A DNA stretch of 64,000 bases from Pandoraea sp. Lineage in GTDB: Bacteria; Pseudomonadota; Gammaproteobacteria; Burkholderiales; Burkholderiaceae. The position numbers and the translations under genes are program-made. The stretch's first letter is position 1. Every line of letters starts with the position of its first letter. Shown piece by piece: positions 16,851 to 27,228 of this stretch. The notes beneath the pieces were generated by a model. The model searched no databases and was not told where the DNA came from. It saw only the letters and a list, made by a program, of their open reading frames with translations. The DNA is taken from assembly GCF_004297875.1 (NCBI RefSeq), contig NZ_SCSK01000048.1, positions 62,001 through 126,000 of the forward strand. Reading direction: 5' to 3'.

Positions 16851-18085
16851 GGGCGCGCTCCGCTTGGCCGATGCGTGAGAACGCCCTGGCGCACCCGCGC
16901 ATGGCAGCGGTCTAGGCCGCTCCAATACGGCAGTTCGGCCAGCGAATCGACGTCCCACAGCACGAAGTCGGCCGCACGCCCCGCGGCCAATTCGCCGTGC
17001 GTGTCGGATCGACCAAGCGCGCGCGCAGCGTGGCGGGTTACGCCGCTCAGCACTTCGGCCACGGTCATTTGAAACAGCGTGCATCCCATGTTCATCATCA
17101 GCAAAAGCGAGGTGGTAGGAGAAGTGCCCGGGTTGCTATCGGTGGCCAGTGCGATCGGTACGCCGTGACGGCGCAGCAAGTCGAGCGGCGGCAACTGCTT
17201 CTCGCGAATGAAATAGAAGGCGCCGGGCAACAGGACGGCGACCATCCCGGCGGCCCGCATCGCCTGCACGCCCGCTTCGTCGAGATACTCCAGATGGTCG
17301 GCCGACAGTGCCCCGTAGCGTGCCGCCAGGCGCGTGCCGCCAGCGTTGGATAATTGTTCGGCGTGAATCTTGACTGGCAGCGACAGACGTTGGGCCGCCT
17401 GGAACACGCGCTCGCACTGGGCCGCAGTGAACCCGATGCGTTCGCAGAACACGTCCACCGCATCGACCAGTCCCTCGTCGTGCAGGGTCGGCAATATGCG
17501 CTCGCAGACTTCGTCGATATAGTCGTCGGCCCGGCCGGCATACTCGGGAGGCAGCGCGTGCGCGCCGAGGAAGGTCGTGTAGACGCTGACCGGATAGGCG
17601 GCGCCCAGGCGGCGCGCGACCCGCAGCATCTTGCGCTCGCTGGCCAGATCGAGCCCATAGCCCGATTTGATCTCGAGCGCGGTGACGCCCTCGGCCAGCA
17701 GCGCCTCGAGGCGGCGGGCCGATTGATGGAACAAGGCATCTTCGCTGGCGTCGCGGGTGGCGCGCACGGTGCGCAGGATGCCGCCGCCGCGCTGCGCGAT
17801 CTCGGCATAACCGACCCCGGCCAGACGCTGCGCGAACTCGTCGGCGCGCTGTCCGGCATAGACCAGATGGGTGTGGCAGTCGACCAGTCCAGGAGTAATC
17901 CAGCGTCCGCCGGCATCGTGCTGCAATGCGAAGTTCGCGGCCTCCGGCGGCAAGGCCGCCTCCGCGCCGAGCCAGTCGATGCGGCCATTTTGCACGATCA
18001 GGGCGCCCTGTTCGATCACGTCGGCGGGATCGCCACGCGGGCATAGCCGGGCATTGCGCCACACGCTCAGAGTGACGTGCGTCAT
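16847..18085 (-). CDS. hutI: Imidazolonepropionase HutI
   Basis: A 412-residue amidohydrolase that opens 4-imidazolone-5-propionate to formiminoglutamate. Metal and catalytic motifs are [40 protein letters not shown] and [12 protein letters not shown]. It overlaps hutD upstream and hutF downstream by 4 nt each, so hutD-hutI-hutF are tightly coupled. The chosen start gives the family length (about 405-415); the open frame upstream overlaps hutD and is not used. Cytoplasmic. Confidence 0.94.
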   Translation of the reverse strand: MTHVTLSVWRNARLCPRGDPADVIEQGALIVQNGRIDWLGAEAALPPEAANFALQHDAGGRWITPGLVDCHTHLVYAGQRADEFAQRLAGVGYAEIAQRGGGILRTVRATRDASEDALFHQSARRLEALLAEGVTALEIKSGYGLDLASERKMLRVARRLGAAYPVSVYTTFLGAHALPPEYAGRADDYIDEVCERILPTLHDEGLVDAVDVFCERIGFTAAQCERVFQAAQRLSLPVKIHAEQLSNAGGTRLAARYGALSADHLEYLDEAGVQAMRAAGMVAVLLPGAFYFIREKQLPPLDLLRRHGVPIALATDSNPGTSPTTSLLLMMNMGCTLFQMTVAEVLSGVTRHAARALGRSDTHGELAAGRAADFVLWDVDSLAELPYWSGLDRCHARVRQGVLTHRPSGARP

Positions 18086-18693
18086 GCAGCCTCCTCGCCA
18101 GCCGGCGCCAGCTGGATCACCGCGGCCACCAGCACGGCGTCGGTGCTGCCGCCCTGCATCCGGCACGCCGCCGTCGGTGCCGGCACGTGCAGCATATCGC
18201 CGGCGCGCAACTGCCAGGACGGGCCGTCGTCCAGCCGCAACGTCGTGCTGCCGGCCGCGCAATACACCAGCAGGGCATCGGACTCGAGCGCGATCGCTTG
18301 CGGCTGCGCACCGCGCCACACCGCGATCCGGCCGCGGGCGGCACCACGGCGGGTCATCAAATTCAGGTCCCGGGTGGCGCCGCCGCACAGCGTCGCCTCG
18401 ACCGGCGTCTCACCGGCAAATGCGTGGGGCTCGAACGGCTTCACCAGCGGGTGGGTGAGATGCTCGCCATGCAGCAGCATCCCCTCGCCTTCGAGCAAGA
18501 CGATCTCTCGATCGACGCCGGGCAGCACCGAGAAGGGACCGCTTTGCGCTACGTCAGCCACGCTCACTCGCCAGACAAAGTCATCGAATCCCGCGCCCGC
18601 CGGGAACACCGCCAGCTCGCGCGTCGTGCCGCCGCCGTTCTTCCACGGCATGGCGGGCAAGGCGTCGACACGAAGCACCGTCAATTCAGGCAT
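18082..18693 (-). CDS. hutD: HutD family protein
   Basis: A 203-residue cupin-like protein of the HutD family, with the characteristic [20 protein letters not shown] near the N-terminus and a second half consistent with a bicupin fold. HutD is a conserved, non-catalytic or uncharacterised part of proteobacterial hut operons; a proposed role is limiting operon activity by binding a pathway intermediate. Here it lies 15 nt after hutU and overlaps hutI. Its place inside the operon, co-translated with hutI, is typical. Confidence 0.88.
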   Translation of the reverse strand: MPELTVLRVDALPAMPWKNGGGTTRELAVFPAGAGFDDFVWRVSVADVAQSGPFSVLPGVDREIVLLEGEGMLLHGEHLTHPLVKPFEPHAFAGETPVEATLCGGATRDLNLMTRRGAARGRIAVWRGAQPQAIALESDALLVYCAAGSTTLRLDDGPSWQLRAGDMLHVPAPTAACRMQGGSTDAVLVAAVIQLAPAGEEAA

Positions 18694-18708
18694 GGATCCT
18701 CCAGCGGC

Positions 18709-20418
18709 TCAGGCCTTGAGAAACGGCAGGTTCAGATGATTGCGCCGTGCGCAGGCCCTTGCCTCATCGTAACCGGCGTCGGCGTGGCGCATGACGCCCG
18801 AGGCCGGATCATTGAACAGCACCCGCCCGATGCGCTTGTCCGCCGCCTCGGTGCCGTCGCACACGATCACCACGCCGGCGTGCTGCGAGAATCCCATGCC
18901 GACCCCGCCGCCATGGTGCAGGCTGACCCAGGTTGCGCCGCCGGCGGTATTGAGCAAGGCATTGAGCAGCGGCCAGTCGGATACGGCGTCGCTGCCATCG
19001 CGCATTGATTCGGTTTCTCGGTTGGGGCTGGCGACGGAGCCGGTATCGAGGTGGTCGCGTCCGATCACGATCGGCGCTTTCAGCTCGCCATTGCGTACCA
19101 TTTCGTTAAAGGCCAGCCCGGCCACATGACGCTCGCCCAGGCCGAGCCAGCAAATGCGCGCCGGCAGCCCTTGGAACGCGATGCGCTCGCGCGCCATGTC
19201 GAGCCAGCGGTGCACATGGCGGTTGTGCGGGAAAAGCTCCTTGATTTTCGCGTCGGTCTTGTAGATGTCCTCCGGGTCGCCAGAGAGCGCGACCCAGCGA
19301 AACGGACCCTTGCCCTCGCAGAAAAGCGGGCGAATGTAGGCCGGCACGAAACCGGGAAAATCGAAGGCATTGGCGACGCCCTGTTCAAGCGCTACCTGGC
19401 GGATGTTGTTGCCGTAGTCGACGGTCGGCACGCCCATTGCATGGAAGGCGAGCATGGCCTGCACGTGCACCGCGCACGACTGCGCCGCCGCCTCGGTGAG
19501 TGCGGCGTGCTGGGACGCATCCTGCTGCGCGGCCTTCCAGCGTTCGACGCTCCAGCCGCGCGGCAGATACCCATGGATCAGGTCGTGTGCCGAGGTCTGG
19601 TCGGTGACCAGGTCGGGTCGCGGGCCGCCCGCCTGCGCCCGTTTGACCAACTCGGGGAGAACGTCGGCCGCATTGCCCAGCAGGCCGATCGATACCGCTT
19701 CCTTGCGTGCGCAGTGATGGGCAATCAGCGTCAGTGCGTCGTCGAGGTCTCTGGCCTGTTTGTCCAGGTAGCGGGTGCGCAGGCGAAAGTCGATGCTCGA
19801 CTGCTGGCATTCGATATTGAGCGATACCGCACCGGCCAGCGTGGCCGCCAGCGGCTGCGCGCCGCCCATGCCCCCCAGGCCCGCGGTGACGATCCAGCGC
19901 CCGGCCAGATCGCCGCCATAGTGCTGGCGCCCTGCCTCGGCGAAGGTTTCGAAGGTACCCTGCACGATGCCTTGCGAGCCGATGTAAATCCAGCTGCCGG
20001 CGGTCATCTGGCCGTACATCATCAAGCCCTTCTGGTCCAGTTCGTTGAAATGCGCCCAGGTTGCCCAGCGCGGCACCAGATTCGAATTGGCGATCAGCAC
20101 GCGCGGCGCATCCGCATGCGTTTTGAACACGCCCACCGGCTTGCCCGATTGCACCAGCAGCGTTTCGTCCTCCTCCAGGGCCTTCAGGCTCTCGAGGATC
20201 TGGTCGAAGCAAGGCCAGTTGCGCGCCGCGCGGCCGATACCGCCGTACACGACCAGACTTTGCGGGTTCTCGGCGACTTCCGGGTCCAGGTTATTCTGGA
20301 TCATGCGATAGGCGGCTTCGGTAAGCCAGCTCTTGCAGGTTTTGACGCTGCCGCGCGGCGCACGGATCACTCGGGACGGATCGGTGCGCAGCAGGTCGAG
20401 AGGTTGCGGGGCATTCAT
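18709..20418 (-). CDS. hutU: Urocanate hydratase HutU
   Basis: A 569-residue NAD-dependent urocanase that hydrates urocanate to imidazolonepropionate. Family blocks seen are [30 protein letters not shown], the glycine-rich cofactor region [33 protein letters not shown] and [17 protein letters not shown]. Length is slightly above the usual 555-560 because of the N-terminus. It follows hutH by 40 nt. Cytoplasmic. Confidence 0.95.
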   Translation of the reverse strand: MNAPQPLDLLRTDPSRVIRAPRGSVKTCKSWLTEAAYRMIQNNLDPEVAENPQSLVVYGGIGRAARNWPCFDQILESLKALEEDETLLVQSGKPVGVFKTHADAPRVLIANSNLVPRWATWAHFNELDQKGLMMYGQMTAGSWIYIGSQGIVQGTFETFAEAGRQHYGGDLAGRWIVTAGLGGMGGAQPLAATLAGAVSLNIECQQSSIDFRLRTRYLDKQARDLDDALTLIAHHCARKEAVSIGLLGNAADVLPELVKRAQAGGPRPDLVTDQTSAHDLIHGYLPRGWSVERWKAAQQDASQHAALTEAAAQSCAVHVQAMLAFHAMGVPTVDYGNNIRQVALEQGVANAFDFPGFVPAYIRPLFCEGKGPFRWVALSGDPEDIYKTDAKIKELFPHNRHVHRWLDMARERIAFQGLPARICWLGLGERHVAGLAFNEMVRNGELKAPIVIGRDHLDTGSVASPNRETESMRDGSDAVSDWPLLNALLNTAGGATWVSLHHGGGVGMGFSQHAGVVIVCDGTEAADKRIGRVLFNDPASGVMRHADAGYDEARACARRNHLNLPFLKA

Positions 20419-20458
20419 GACAGACTCCTAACAGCAATCGGGTGAAAGGGAGAAGGCC

Positions 20459-22003
20459 TCAACGGGCCGCGCTCGGCAACGTACGCGCCAGTATGGCGGG
20501 CGCGCCGGGCGTGAGCGCCCAGTCCTTCATCGCGGCAATGTCGGGGGCGAAATAGCGGTCTTGCTCATAGAACGCGACGCGCGAACGGATCTCGGCGAGC
20601 GCCTGCTCCATCAAGTCGGTCGAGCGCAACGGCCGGTGGAATTCGATACCCTGCGCGGCGGCCATTGCCTCGATGCCGACCACCACGGCGGTGTTCTCGA
20701 CCATGTCGCCCAGCCGGCGCGCCGCGAAGGTGGCCATCGAGACGTGGTCTTCCTGGTTGGCCGAGGTGGGCAGACTGTCCACGCTGGCCGGGTGCGCCAG
20801 CGACTTGTTCTCGGAGGCCAGCGCCGCGGCAGTCACCTGCGCGATCATGAAACCCGAATTGATGCCGCCGTCGGTCACCAGGAACGGCGGCAGACCGCTC
20901 AGGTTCGAGTCGAGCAGCAGCGCCAGGCGCCGCTCGGAGATCGCACCGATTTCGGCGATCGCCACGGCCAGCGCATCAGCGGCAAAGGCCACCGGTTCGG
21001 CGTGGAAATTGCCGCCCGAGAGCACATCGCCGGCATCGCTGAAGACCAGCGGGTTGTCCGACGCGGCATTCGCTTCGATTTGCAGGATCCCGGCCGCGTG
21101 CCGGATCTGATCCAGGCACGCCCCCATGACTTGCGGCTGACAGCGGATCGAATACGGGTCCTGTACGTGTCCGCAATGGCGATGCGAGGCCAGGATCTGA
21201 CTGCCGGCGATCAGTTCGTGATACACGGCGGCGATGTCGATTTGCCCGACCTGCCCGCGCGCGGCGTGAATGCGAGGATCGAACGGCACGATCGACCCCT
21301 TGATCGCCTCGAGCGAGAGCGCCCCGGCCATCACGCCGGCGGCGAACACATCTTCGGCGCCGAACAGCCCAATGAGTCCCAGCGCGGTCGACACCTGGGT
21401 GCCGTTGAGCAGCGCCAAGCCCTCCTTGGGACCCAGCACGAGCGGTTCGAGCCCGGCCTGGCGCAACGCGTCGAGCGCCGGCATGCGCCGTGCGTCGACC
21501 ATCGCCTCGCCCACGCCGATCAAGGTCGCGGCGAGGTGGGCCAGCGGCGCCAGGTCGCCCGAGGCGCCCACTGAACCCTTGGCGGGGATGCAGGGGTAGA
21601 TGCCTGCGTTGATCAGGCGCACCAGCGCCAGCACCACCTCAGGCCGCACGCCCGAATGCCCGCGCGCCAGGCTGATTGCCTTGAGCGCCATCACCAGGCG
21701 CACCGTGGCTTCGGGCAGCAGCGCGCCGGTGCCCACGCTGTGCGAAAGCACCAGATTGCGCTGCAGCTCGGCCAGACGGTCGACCGGAATGATGGTTTGC
21801 GCCAATTTGCCGAAGCCGGTATTGATGCCGTACACGACGGCGTCGCTCGCCACCACCTCGGCCACCACCGCCTGCGCGCGGCCGACCTCGACCAGCGCCG
21901 AGGTGTCGATCGCCAGCGGCGTGCGGCCGCGCCAGATGCGGCGCAGTTGAGCCAGGCTCACGGAGCCCGGCACGAGCGTCAAAATGTCACCGAAATTACT
22001 CAT
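20459..22003 (-). CDS. hutH: Histidine ammonia-lyase HutH
   Basis: A 514-residue lyase that deaminates histidine to urocanate, the entry step. The MIO prosthetic group forms from Ala-Ser-Gly at 147-149 in [25 protein letters not shown] near residue 58 and the C-terminal [13 protein letters not shown] block are typical. Two ATG codons are adjacent (22006 and 22003); the second is better spaced from AGAGGA. Gene order H-U-D-I-F-G behind hutC is common in Burkholderiales. Confidence 0.95.
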   Translation of the reverse strand: MSNFGDILTLVPGSVSLAQLRRIWRGRTPLAIDTSALVEVGRAQAVVAEVVASDAVVYGINTGFGKLAQTIIPVDRLAELQRNLVLSHSVGTGALLPEATVRLVMALKAISLARGHSGVRPEVVLALVRLINAGIYPCIPAKGSVGASGDLAPLAHLAATLIGVGEAMVDARRMPALDALRQAGLEPLVLGPKEGLALLNGTQVSTALGLIGLFGAEDVFAAGVMAGALSLEAIKGSIVPFDPRIHAARGQVGQIDIAAVYHELIAGSQILASHRHCGHVQDPYSIRCQPQVMGACLDQIRHAAGILQIEANAASDNPLVFSDAGDVLSGGNFHAEPVAFAADALAVAIAEIGAISERRLALLLDSNLSGLPPFLVTDGGINSGFMIAQVTAAALASENKSLAHPASVDSLPTSANQEDHVSMATFAARRLGDMVENTAVVVGIEAMAAAQGIEFHRPLRSTDLMEQALAEIRSRVAFYEQDRYFAPDIAAMKDWALTPGAPAILARTLPSAAR

Positions 22004-22035
22004 CATGTCCTCTTGGTTTGAACCGTCACTGGCCG

Positions 22036-22806
22036 TCAGCTTTGTTGCTGCATGGTGTCGGGTTGAAAGCGGCAGCCCAGCCGATAGCGCGAGCCGGGGT
22101 GAACGAAGCGGGCGAAGGTGACCGGCAGGCCGCGCGCCCAGGTCCGGCGCACCAGCGTCAGACACGGCTGGTCGGCGCGGATGTCGAGCCATTTGGCTTC
22201 CGTCGGGGTCGGCAACTCAGCCTCCACGACATGTTCGATCTCGTGGGCCGGCACGGTATCGAGCAGATACTGCGACGGGCGAATCGCCGTGAAATCCTGC
22301 TGCAAGAAGTCCGGCGCGCTGGCCGGATTGACGTAACGGTCTTCGAGCTGCACCGGCAGGCCATCCTCGCGGTGCACGCAAATGACGTGATACACCGAAC
22401 TGCCGGCCGGCAAATCGAGCGCGGCGGCTACCTCGACGGACGCCGTCTCGCGGGCCTGCAGCAGGATCTCGTAGTCGTAGCTGTGGCCGCGCGCGCGGAT
22501 TTCGTCACCGATGTGGGCGATCATCAGCAGCGTCGATTGCGGTTTGCTCTCCGCCACAAACGTGCCGACGCCGGAGAGCCGCACCAGCGCGCCCTGCTCG
22601 GTCAGTTCGCGCAACGCGCGATTGATCGTCATGCGCGAGACGCCCAGCGTATCGACCAGGTTCAATTCCGACGGGATGCGGTCGCCGGGCTTCCACTCGC
22701 CAGCGCTGACGCGCTCACGAATGAAATTCTTCACCTGCTCGTACAACGCAGCGGGCGCGGCCGGTTCCCGAACCGAGGATATGTGTGATCGGGCGTTGGG
22801 TTTCAT
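22036..22806 (-). CDS. hutC: Histidine utilisation repressor HutC (GntR/UTRA)
   Basis: A 256-residue GntR-family regulator: N-terminal winged helix ([14 protein letters not shown], then [29 protein letters not shown]) and a C-terminal UTRA domain ending [10 protein letters not shown], as in HutC proteins that sense urocanate. The frame can also start at a TTG (22827) overlapping the upstream stop; the ATG at 22806 is preferred. It lies inside the operon it should control, between the aminotransferase and hutH, giving autoregulation. A matching operator is proposed at 27184-27193. Confidence 0.9.
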   Translation of the reverse strand: MKPNARSHISSVREPAAPAALYEQVKNFIRERVSAGEWKPGDRIPSELNLVDTLGVSRMTINRALRELTEQGALVRLSGVGTFVAESKPQSTLLMIAHIGDEIRARGHSYDYEILLQARETASVEVAAALDLPAGSSVYHVICVHREDGLPVQLEDRYVNPASAPDFLQQDFTAIRPSQYLLDTVPAHEIEHVVEAELPTPTEAKWLDIRADQPCLTLVRRTWARGLPVTFARFVHPGSRYRLGCRFQPDTMQQQS

Positions 22807-22823
22807 GGCTTGGACAAGGATTC

Positions 22824-23972
22824 TCAAGAGCGGTCAATGGGATGCTGCGCCGGCCTGATGCTGGCGCAGGCGTGCAACGCGGCGAGAAACAGGTCGTTGT
22901 CGGCGCGGCTGCCGACCGACACGCGCATGCAGCGCTGGTAGCCGGGCTCGAGCCAGGGCTTGACGATGACGCCGCGCTCGAGCAGTCGTCTGGCCAGCGA
23001 CAGCGCATGTTCGCCGGTATCGAAAAACACGAAATTGGCGCGCGAGGGTGCGACGCGATAACCGCGCTCGCGCAACGCGTCACCGATGCGCTCGCGCTCA
23101 TCCGTGGCATGGCGCACGCTCGCCCGCAGATGCGCTCGGTCGTCGAGTGCCGCGAGCGCGGCGCTTTGCGCCAACCGGTTGACGTTGAACGGCGTACGTA
23201 TCCGGTGCATCAGTTCGAGCATGGCGCTGTCGGCGGCCACGCCGTAACCAATGCGCAACCCGGCCAGCCCGTATGCCTTCGAGAAAGTACGCAGCAACAG
23301 CCAGGGCAGCGACGTGGCGCCCAGCAACTGCAGGCCGTCCGGGTAATCGGCATCGGTCGCCGCGTACTCGTAATAAGCTTCGTCCCACAGTACCAGCGTG
23401 GCCGGACTCAGCGCCGCCAGCAGGCGCTGCATGTCCTGGCGGCAAAGCGCGGAGCCCACCGGATTCGACGGATTGCTCAGGATCAGCATCCGGGTATCCG
23501 GCGAGACCGCGGCAATCAGACGCTCGACGTCGATGGTGAAATCAGGCCTGAGCGGCACCGTCACCACACGGGCGCCGGCGGCGGCCGGATAGATCGTGTG
23601 CAGCCCGAATGCCGGCGTCATCGTCACCACCTCGTCGCCGGGCGCGAGAAAAGTGTGCGCGGCGATCGCGATCAGATCTTCCGAGCCGTTACCGAAAATC
23701 AGCCGCGCGGGATGAATCCCGAGCTCGGCCGCCAGGCGTTCGCTCAACGCGCCGCAGGCCGGATCGGGATACTGCGCCAGTTCGGCGCCGATTTGTCCCA
23801 GGGCTGTCGCCACCGCGGGGCTGGCGCCCAGTGGGTTTTCGTTGCTGCCGAGCTTGGCCACGTGTGCCACGCCATAGGTGCGGCGCACGTATTCGGCCGA
23901 CAGGCCGGCGTTATAGGCGGGCAAGTCCCGCACCGCCGGGCGTACGCGTTCGAGCAAAGGCGCGGTGCTCAT
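22824..23972 (-). CDS. hisC: Histidinol-phosphate/aromatic aminotransferase (HisC type)
   Basis: A 382-residue class I/II PLP aminotransferase. The substrate and cofactor blocks are [27 protein letters not shown] and the lysine motif [17 protein letters not shown]. By sequence it is HisC-like, but a biosynthetic HisC inside a histidine-breakdown operon makes little sense. It may transaminate histidine to imidazolepyruvate, or act on aromatic amino acids, as HisC2 paralogues do (inference). It overlaps the ABC ATPase gene by 4 nt upstream and is 17 nt from hutC. Confidence 0.82.
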   Translation of the reverse strand: MSTAPLLERVRPAVRDLPAYNAGLSAEYVRRTYGVAHVAKLGSNENPLGASPAVATALGQIGAELAQYPDPACGALSERLAAELGIHPARLIFGNGSEDLIAIAAHTFLAPGDEVVTMTPAFGLHTIYPAAAGARVVTVPLRPDFTIDVERLIAAVSPDTRMLILSNPSNPVGSALCRQDMQRLLAALSPATLVLWDEAYYEYAATDADYPDGLQLLGATSLPWLLLRTFSKAYGLAGLRIGYGVAADSAMLELMHRIRTPFNVNRLAQSAALAALDDRAHLRASVRHATDERERIGDALRERGYRVAPSRANFVFFDTGEHALSLARRLLERGVIVKPWLEPGYQRCMRVSVGSRADNDLFLAALHACASIRPAQHPIDRS

Positions 23973-24820
23973 GCGGCGTCTTCCTTGGAGGCGTCCTCAC
24001 GCGTCCAGAACGCATTGCGGTCGAAATAGTTCTGCAGGAACTGCGACAGGCGCGGATGATGGTTGTCGTGGAAGACTTGCTGCGGCGTGCCGCGCGCCAC
24101 GATAGTGCCATGATCGATGAACACGACCGTGTCGGCCACTTGCGCGGCGAAACCCATTTCGTGCGTGACCACCACCATCGTCATGCCCTCGCGGGCCAGG
24201 TCCTTCATGACCTGCAGCACTTCCCCGACCAGCTCCGGGTCGAGCGCCGAGGTCGGCTCGTCGAACAGCATGATGTGCGGCTCCATCGCCAGCGCCCGGG
24301 CAATCGCAACACGCTGTTGCTGGCCGCCCGACAGGCGCGCCGGATAGGCGTCGGCCTTGGCACTCAGCCCGACCTTGTCGAGCATCGCCAGCGCATGCTC
24401 GCGGGCTTGGTCGCGCGGCATCTTGCGTACCCGCAGCAGCGCTTCCATGACGTTGCCCAGCGCCGTCATGTGCGGCCATAGATTGAATTGCTGGAACACC
24501 ATGCCGACGTTGCGCCGCACCCGGTTGATCTCGCGCTGCGGCGCGCGCGCGCGCTGGCCGTCGGCCTGATCGACATAGCCCAGCAGTTCACCCTCGATCA
24601 GCACCTGACCGCTCGAGTATTCCTCGAGGAACGCCAGGCAGCGCAGCAGCGTACTTTTGCCGGAGCCCGACGGGCCAATGATGCACACCACCTCCGATTT
24701 CCGGATGTCGAGCGAAATATCTTTCAGCACCTGTGTCGCCCCGAAATGCTTGGCGAGCTGTTTGATCTGAATCAGCGGCGCGGCATCGGCGCTGGCCGGG
24801 TTTTGATTGATAAGGTCCAT
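23969..24820 (-). CDS. Polar amino-acid ABC transporter ATP-binding protein
   Basis: A 283-residue ATPase of the HisP/GlnQ family. Walker A is GPSGSGKST near residue 50, the Q-loop [12 protein letters not shown], signature [15 protein letters not shown], Walker [15 protein letters not shown] and switch His in VVTHEMGFA. It energises import by the two membrane subunits encoded just upstream (19 nt gap). It overlaps the hisC-type gene by 4 nt. Histidine or urocanate is the probable cargo, inferred from the operon. Confidence 0.9.
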   Translation of the reverse strand: MDLINQNPASADAAPLIQIKQLAKHFGATQVLKDISLDIRKSEVVCIIGPSGSGKSTLLRCLAFLEEYSSGQVLIEGELLGYVDQADGQRARAPQREINRVRRNVGMVFQQFNLWPHMTALGNVMEALLRVRKMPRDQAREHALAMLDKVGLSAKADAYPARLSGGQQQRVAIARALAMEPHIMLFDEPTSALDPELVGEVLQVMKDLAREGMTMVVVTHEMGFAAQVADTVVFIDHGTIVARGTPQQVFHDNHHPRLSQFLQNYFDRNAFWTREDASKEDAA

Positions 24821-24839
24821 AACGGCTTTTTCCGGTATT

Positions 24840-25502
24840 TCAGCGAATCATGAAGCGCCCGACGCGGGATTCCATCCAGCGTCCGGCACGCGCGGTCAGT
24901 TCGACCAGGGCCAGGTAGCACAGGCACAGCGTCAGCAGCGTCTCGACGAAGGCAAACGAAGCCGAGCCGATCGCCGTGAGCACGAAGGTAAGCTCGGGCA
25001 CCGTGACGATCGACAACACGGCTGTTTCCTTGCTCAGGACGATGATCAGATTGACCAGGGCCGGCACGATGATCACCAGCATCTGCGGTACCTGGATGCG
25101 CAGGATCATTTGCCAGCGCGCCATGCCGAGCACGTCGGCGGCTTCCAGCTGCCCGGACGGAACGGAGAGAAATCCGGCGCGGAAAATCTCGGCAAAATAG
25201 GCGCTGCCATAAAGGCCCAGGCCCAATATGCCGGCGGTCATCGGCTCGAGCCGCAGGCCGAACGACGGGCCGCCGTAGTACAACAGGAACAATTGCAGCA
25301 AGAACGGCGTACCGCGGATGATTTCAATATAGACGCGCAGCGCCCCGCGGACGACTCGGCCGCAAAAGATCTGCAGCACGGCGATGAAAAATCCCAGGGC
25401 GATGCCGATGGCGATGCCCGCGGTCCAGGTAAAGACGGTAATGCCCAGTCCGTCGAGTATCGGGCCCGCATTGCTGGTGATGACGCTTGGATTGATATGC
25501 AT
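24840..25502 (-). CDS. Amino-acid ABC transporter permease
   Basis: A 220-residue inner-membrane subunit of the HisMQ/GlnP family with about five membrane segments. The cytoplasmic EAA loop is recognisable as [20 protein letters not shown]; the [20 protein letters not shown] motif is typical of polar amino-acid permeases. It pairs with the second permease 13 nt upstream to form the channel heterodimer. Start at 25502 gives MHINPSV. Confidence 0.9.
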   Translation of the reverse strand: MHINPSVITSNAGPILDGLGITVFTWTAGIAIGIALGFFIAVLQIFCGRVVRGALRVYIEIIRGTPFLLQLFLLYYGGPSFGLRLEPMTAGILGLGLYGSAYFAEIFRAGFLSVPSGQLEAADVLGMARWQMILRIQVPQMLVIIVPALVNLIIVLSKETAVLSIVTVPELTFVLTAIGSASFAFVETLLTLCLCYLALVELTARAGRWMESRVGRFMIR

Positions 25503-25515
25503 GATCGCGCTCCCC

Positions 25516-26166
25516 TCAAGCGATCTTCAGACGCCGCTCGGCGGCCTGGCCGGCCAGCGCAAGCACGCCGTTGATGCACAGATAGATCACCGCCGCACCA
25601 AGATAAGCGGGCAACGGCTCGAACGTGCTGGCGGCGACATTCTGGGCGGTGCGGGTCAACTCCTCGACCCCGACCACCGAGATCAGCGATGAAGCCTTGA
25701 GCAGCAGGATCATCTCGTTGACCAGCGCCGGCAACGTCAGGCGCAGCGCCTGCGGGACTTGGATGCGCACCAGCATATCGAACCATGACATCCCCAGTAC
25801 GCGGGCCGCCTCCAGTTGTCCGGCCGGGATACCGAGAAACCCGCCGCGCATGATTTCCGCGATATACGACGCGGTGCACAGCGAGGCGGTACCGACCGCG
25901 GCGACCAGCGGGGGTACGTTGATGCCGATGAACGGCAGGCAGTAATAGGCGACCAGCAGCTGGACCAGCATCGGCACCCCGCGAAACACGCCGACGTAGA
26001 CGCCGCCGATCCAGCGCAGCACTGCATGTCGGCTCAGACGCGCCGCGCAGACCCCGGTGCCGATGAAAAAACCGATGAACAAACTCAGCAGCGAGATCCA
26101 GATCGTGCTGATCGCAGCATGCGCGAGCAACGGCATGCTTTGAACGAAGGTAGTCAAACCCGACAT
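25516..26166 (-). CDS. Amino-acid ABC transporter permease
   Basis: A 216-residue membrane subunit of the same family as its neighbour, with GVFRGVPMLVQLLVAYYCLP and the EAA loop QLEAARVLGMSWFDMLVRIQ. The frame is open 25 codons upstream, but MSGLTTF at 26166 places the first membrane segment at the usual distance. It follows the binding-protein gene by 79 nt, a gap in which a hairpin or processing site could raise binding-protein expression, though I saw no clear one. Confidence 0.9.
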   Translation of the reverse strand: MSGLTTFVQSMPLLAHAAISTIWISLLSLFIGFFIGTGVCAARLSRHAVLRWIGGVYVGVFRGVPMLVQLLVAYYCLPFIGINVPPLVAAVGTASLCTASYIAEIMRGGFLGIPAGQLEAARVLGMSWFDMLVRIQVPQALRLTLPALVNEMILLLKASSLISVVGVEELTRTAQNVAASTFEPLPAYLGAAVIYLCINGVLALAGQAAERRLKIA

Positions 26167-26245
26167 AGGAACACTCTCGACAAGACGCTGAAAAATCTGT
26201 CGCATACGAGGCCCGGCGCCGCTGCGCCGGGCAGTCCGCACGCGA

Positions 26246-27088
26246 TCAGAAATTGATTGCCGGCATCGTTTGCGGCATATCCATTGCCAGCCCGAACCAC
26301 TTCTTCTGCAGCGCGGCCATGCGCCCGTCCTTGTCCATTTCGATGATGATTTTGTCGACCGCGTCGATCAGCGCCCGGCTATCGGCGTCCTTGCGCCCGA
26401 CAAAACCGAAGTAAGTCTTGGCGCCAAAGGTCGGCAGCACCACCGCGAAGACTTTCGGGCGTTGCTTGGCCACATAAGCCAGGTTGGGCAGCGAATTGCC
26501 CACCGCGTCGATGCGGCCGGCCGCGAGATCGGCATAGGCCTGGTTGTTGTCGATGTACTCGCGGATATCGGCCTTGCCGGGCAAGTGGGCGACGTAGGCC
26601 TGCAACTGCGCCAGCTGCGCGGAGCCCTTGCCGCCGCCGACCGGCTTGCCGGCGATGTCCTGAGGTTTGTTGATGCTCTTGTCGTCGGCGCGCTTGAGCA
26701 GCGCCGTGGTGGCATCGGCGATCGGCAAAGTGAACGCGTAGCGCGCCATGCGCGCCTTGGTGATCGTTACCGGTCCGCCCACCAATTCGAACTTGCCCGC
26801 TTCAAGTCCCGGGAGCACGCTAGGCCACGGCAAATCGAGAAATTTCACCTTCACGCCGAGTTCTTTGCCGACTTCGTCGAAGAAGTCTTTGTTGAACCCC
26901 TCATGCTGGCCGTTTTGCAGAAAATCGAACGGCGCGAACTGCATTTCGGTGCCAATCGTGAGCACTCCGTCGTGCTTGACTTTGGCGAGCAAATCCTCGG
27001 CGTGGGCAGTCACCGTCAGCGTTGCCAGCGTCACTGCGCATGCGCACAGCGATAGAGCACCCCGTTTGAAGATGGAAAAAGATTTCAT
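26246..27088 (-). CDS. Periplasmic amino-acid binding protein (family 3)
   Basis: A 280-residue secreted solute-binding protein: signal peptide ending near AHA (residue 28), then GVLTIGTEMQFAPFDF, the family-3 ligand-binding opening, PWPSVLPGLEAGKFELVGG and a C-terminal DKIIIEMDKDGRMAALQKKW block. It captures a polar amino acid, probably histidine or urocanate given the operon. AGGAGAA precedes the ATG at 27088, the first gene of the 12-gene hut transcript. The proposed HutC site is 96 nt upstream. Confidence 0.9.
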   Translation of the reverse strand: MKSFSIFKRGALSLCACAVTLATLTVTAHAEDLLAKVKHDGVLTIGTEMQFAPFDFLQNGQHEGFNKDFFDEVGKELGVKVKFLDLPWPSVLPGLEAGKFELVGGPVTITKARMARYAFTLPIADATTALLKRADDKSINKPQDIAGKPVGGGKGSAQLAQLQAYVAHLPGKADIREYIDNNQAYADLAAGRIDAVGNSLPNLAYVAKQRPKVFAVVLPTFGAKTYFGFVGRKDADSRALIDAVDKIIIEMDKDGRMAALQKKWFGLAMDMPQTMPAINF

Positions 27089-27183
27089 CGACGCTTCTCC
27101 TAGTGTGTAGACTGACAAAACCGACCTCGGTCCGGAGGCTGGTGGAGCGATTGCCCAACGACGCTAACGATGCTGACCATACC

Positions 27184-27193
27184 AGTATATACA
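27184..27193. promoter_or_regulatory. Candidate HutC operator
   Basis: AGTATATACA here (TGTATATACT on the other strand) contains the perfect palindrome GTATATAC and matches the HutC half-site pattern TGTATATACA at 9 of 10 positions. It lies in the AT-rich leader before the first gene of the hut operon. The 140-nt region holds no gene. Confidence 0.6.
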
Positions 27194-27228
27194 ACTCATT
27201 TGAATTAGAAATCGGTTTCTTATAGGTG

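Noticed and set aside
15420..20445. Several 200-460-codon plus-strand frames over hutF, hutI and hutU
   Set aside because: Antisense to strongly conserved hut genes; no motif, no start signal.
22036..22827. TTG start for hutC at 22827
   Set aside because: It would overlap the aminotransferase stop and add seven residues not needed by the winged-helix domain; ATG 22806 is preferred, though not proven.
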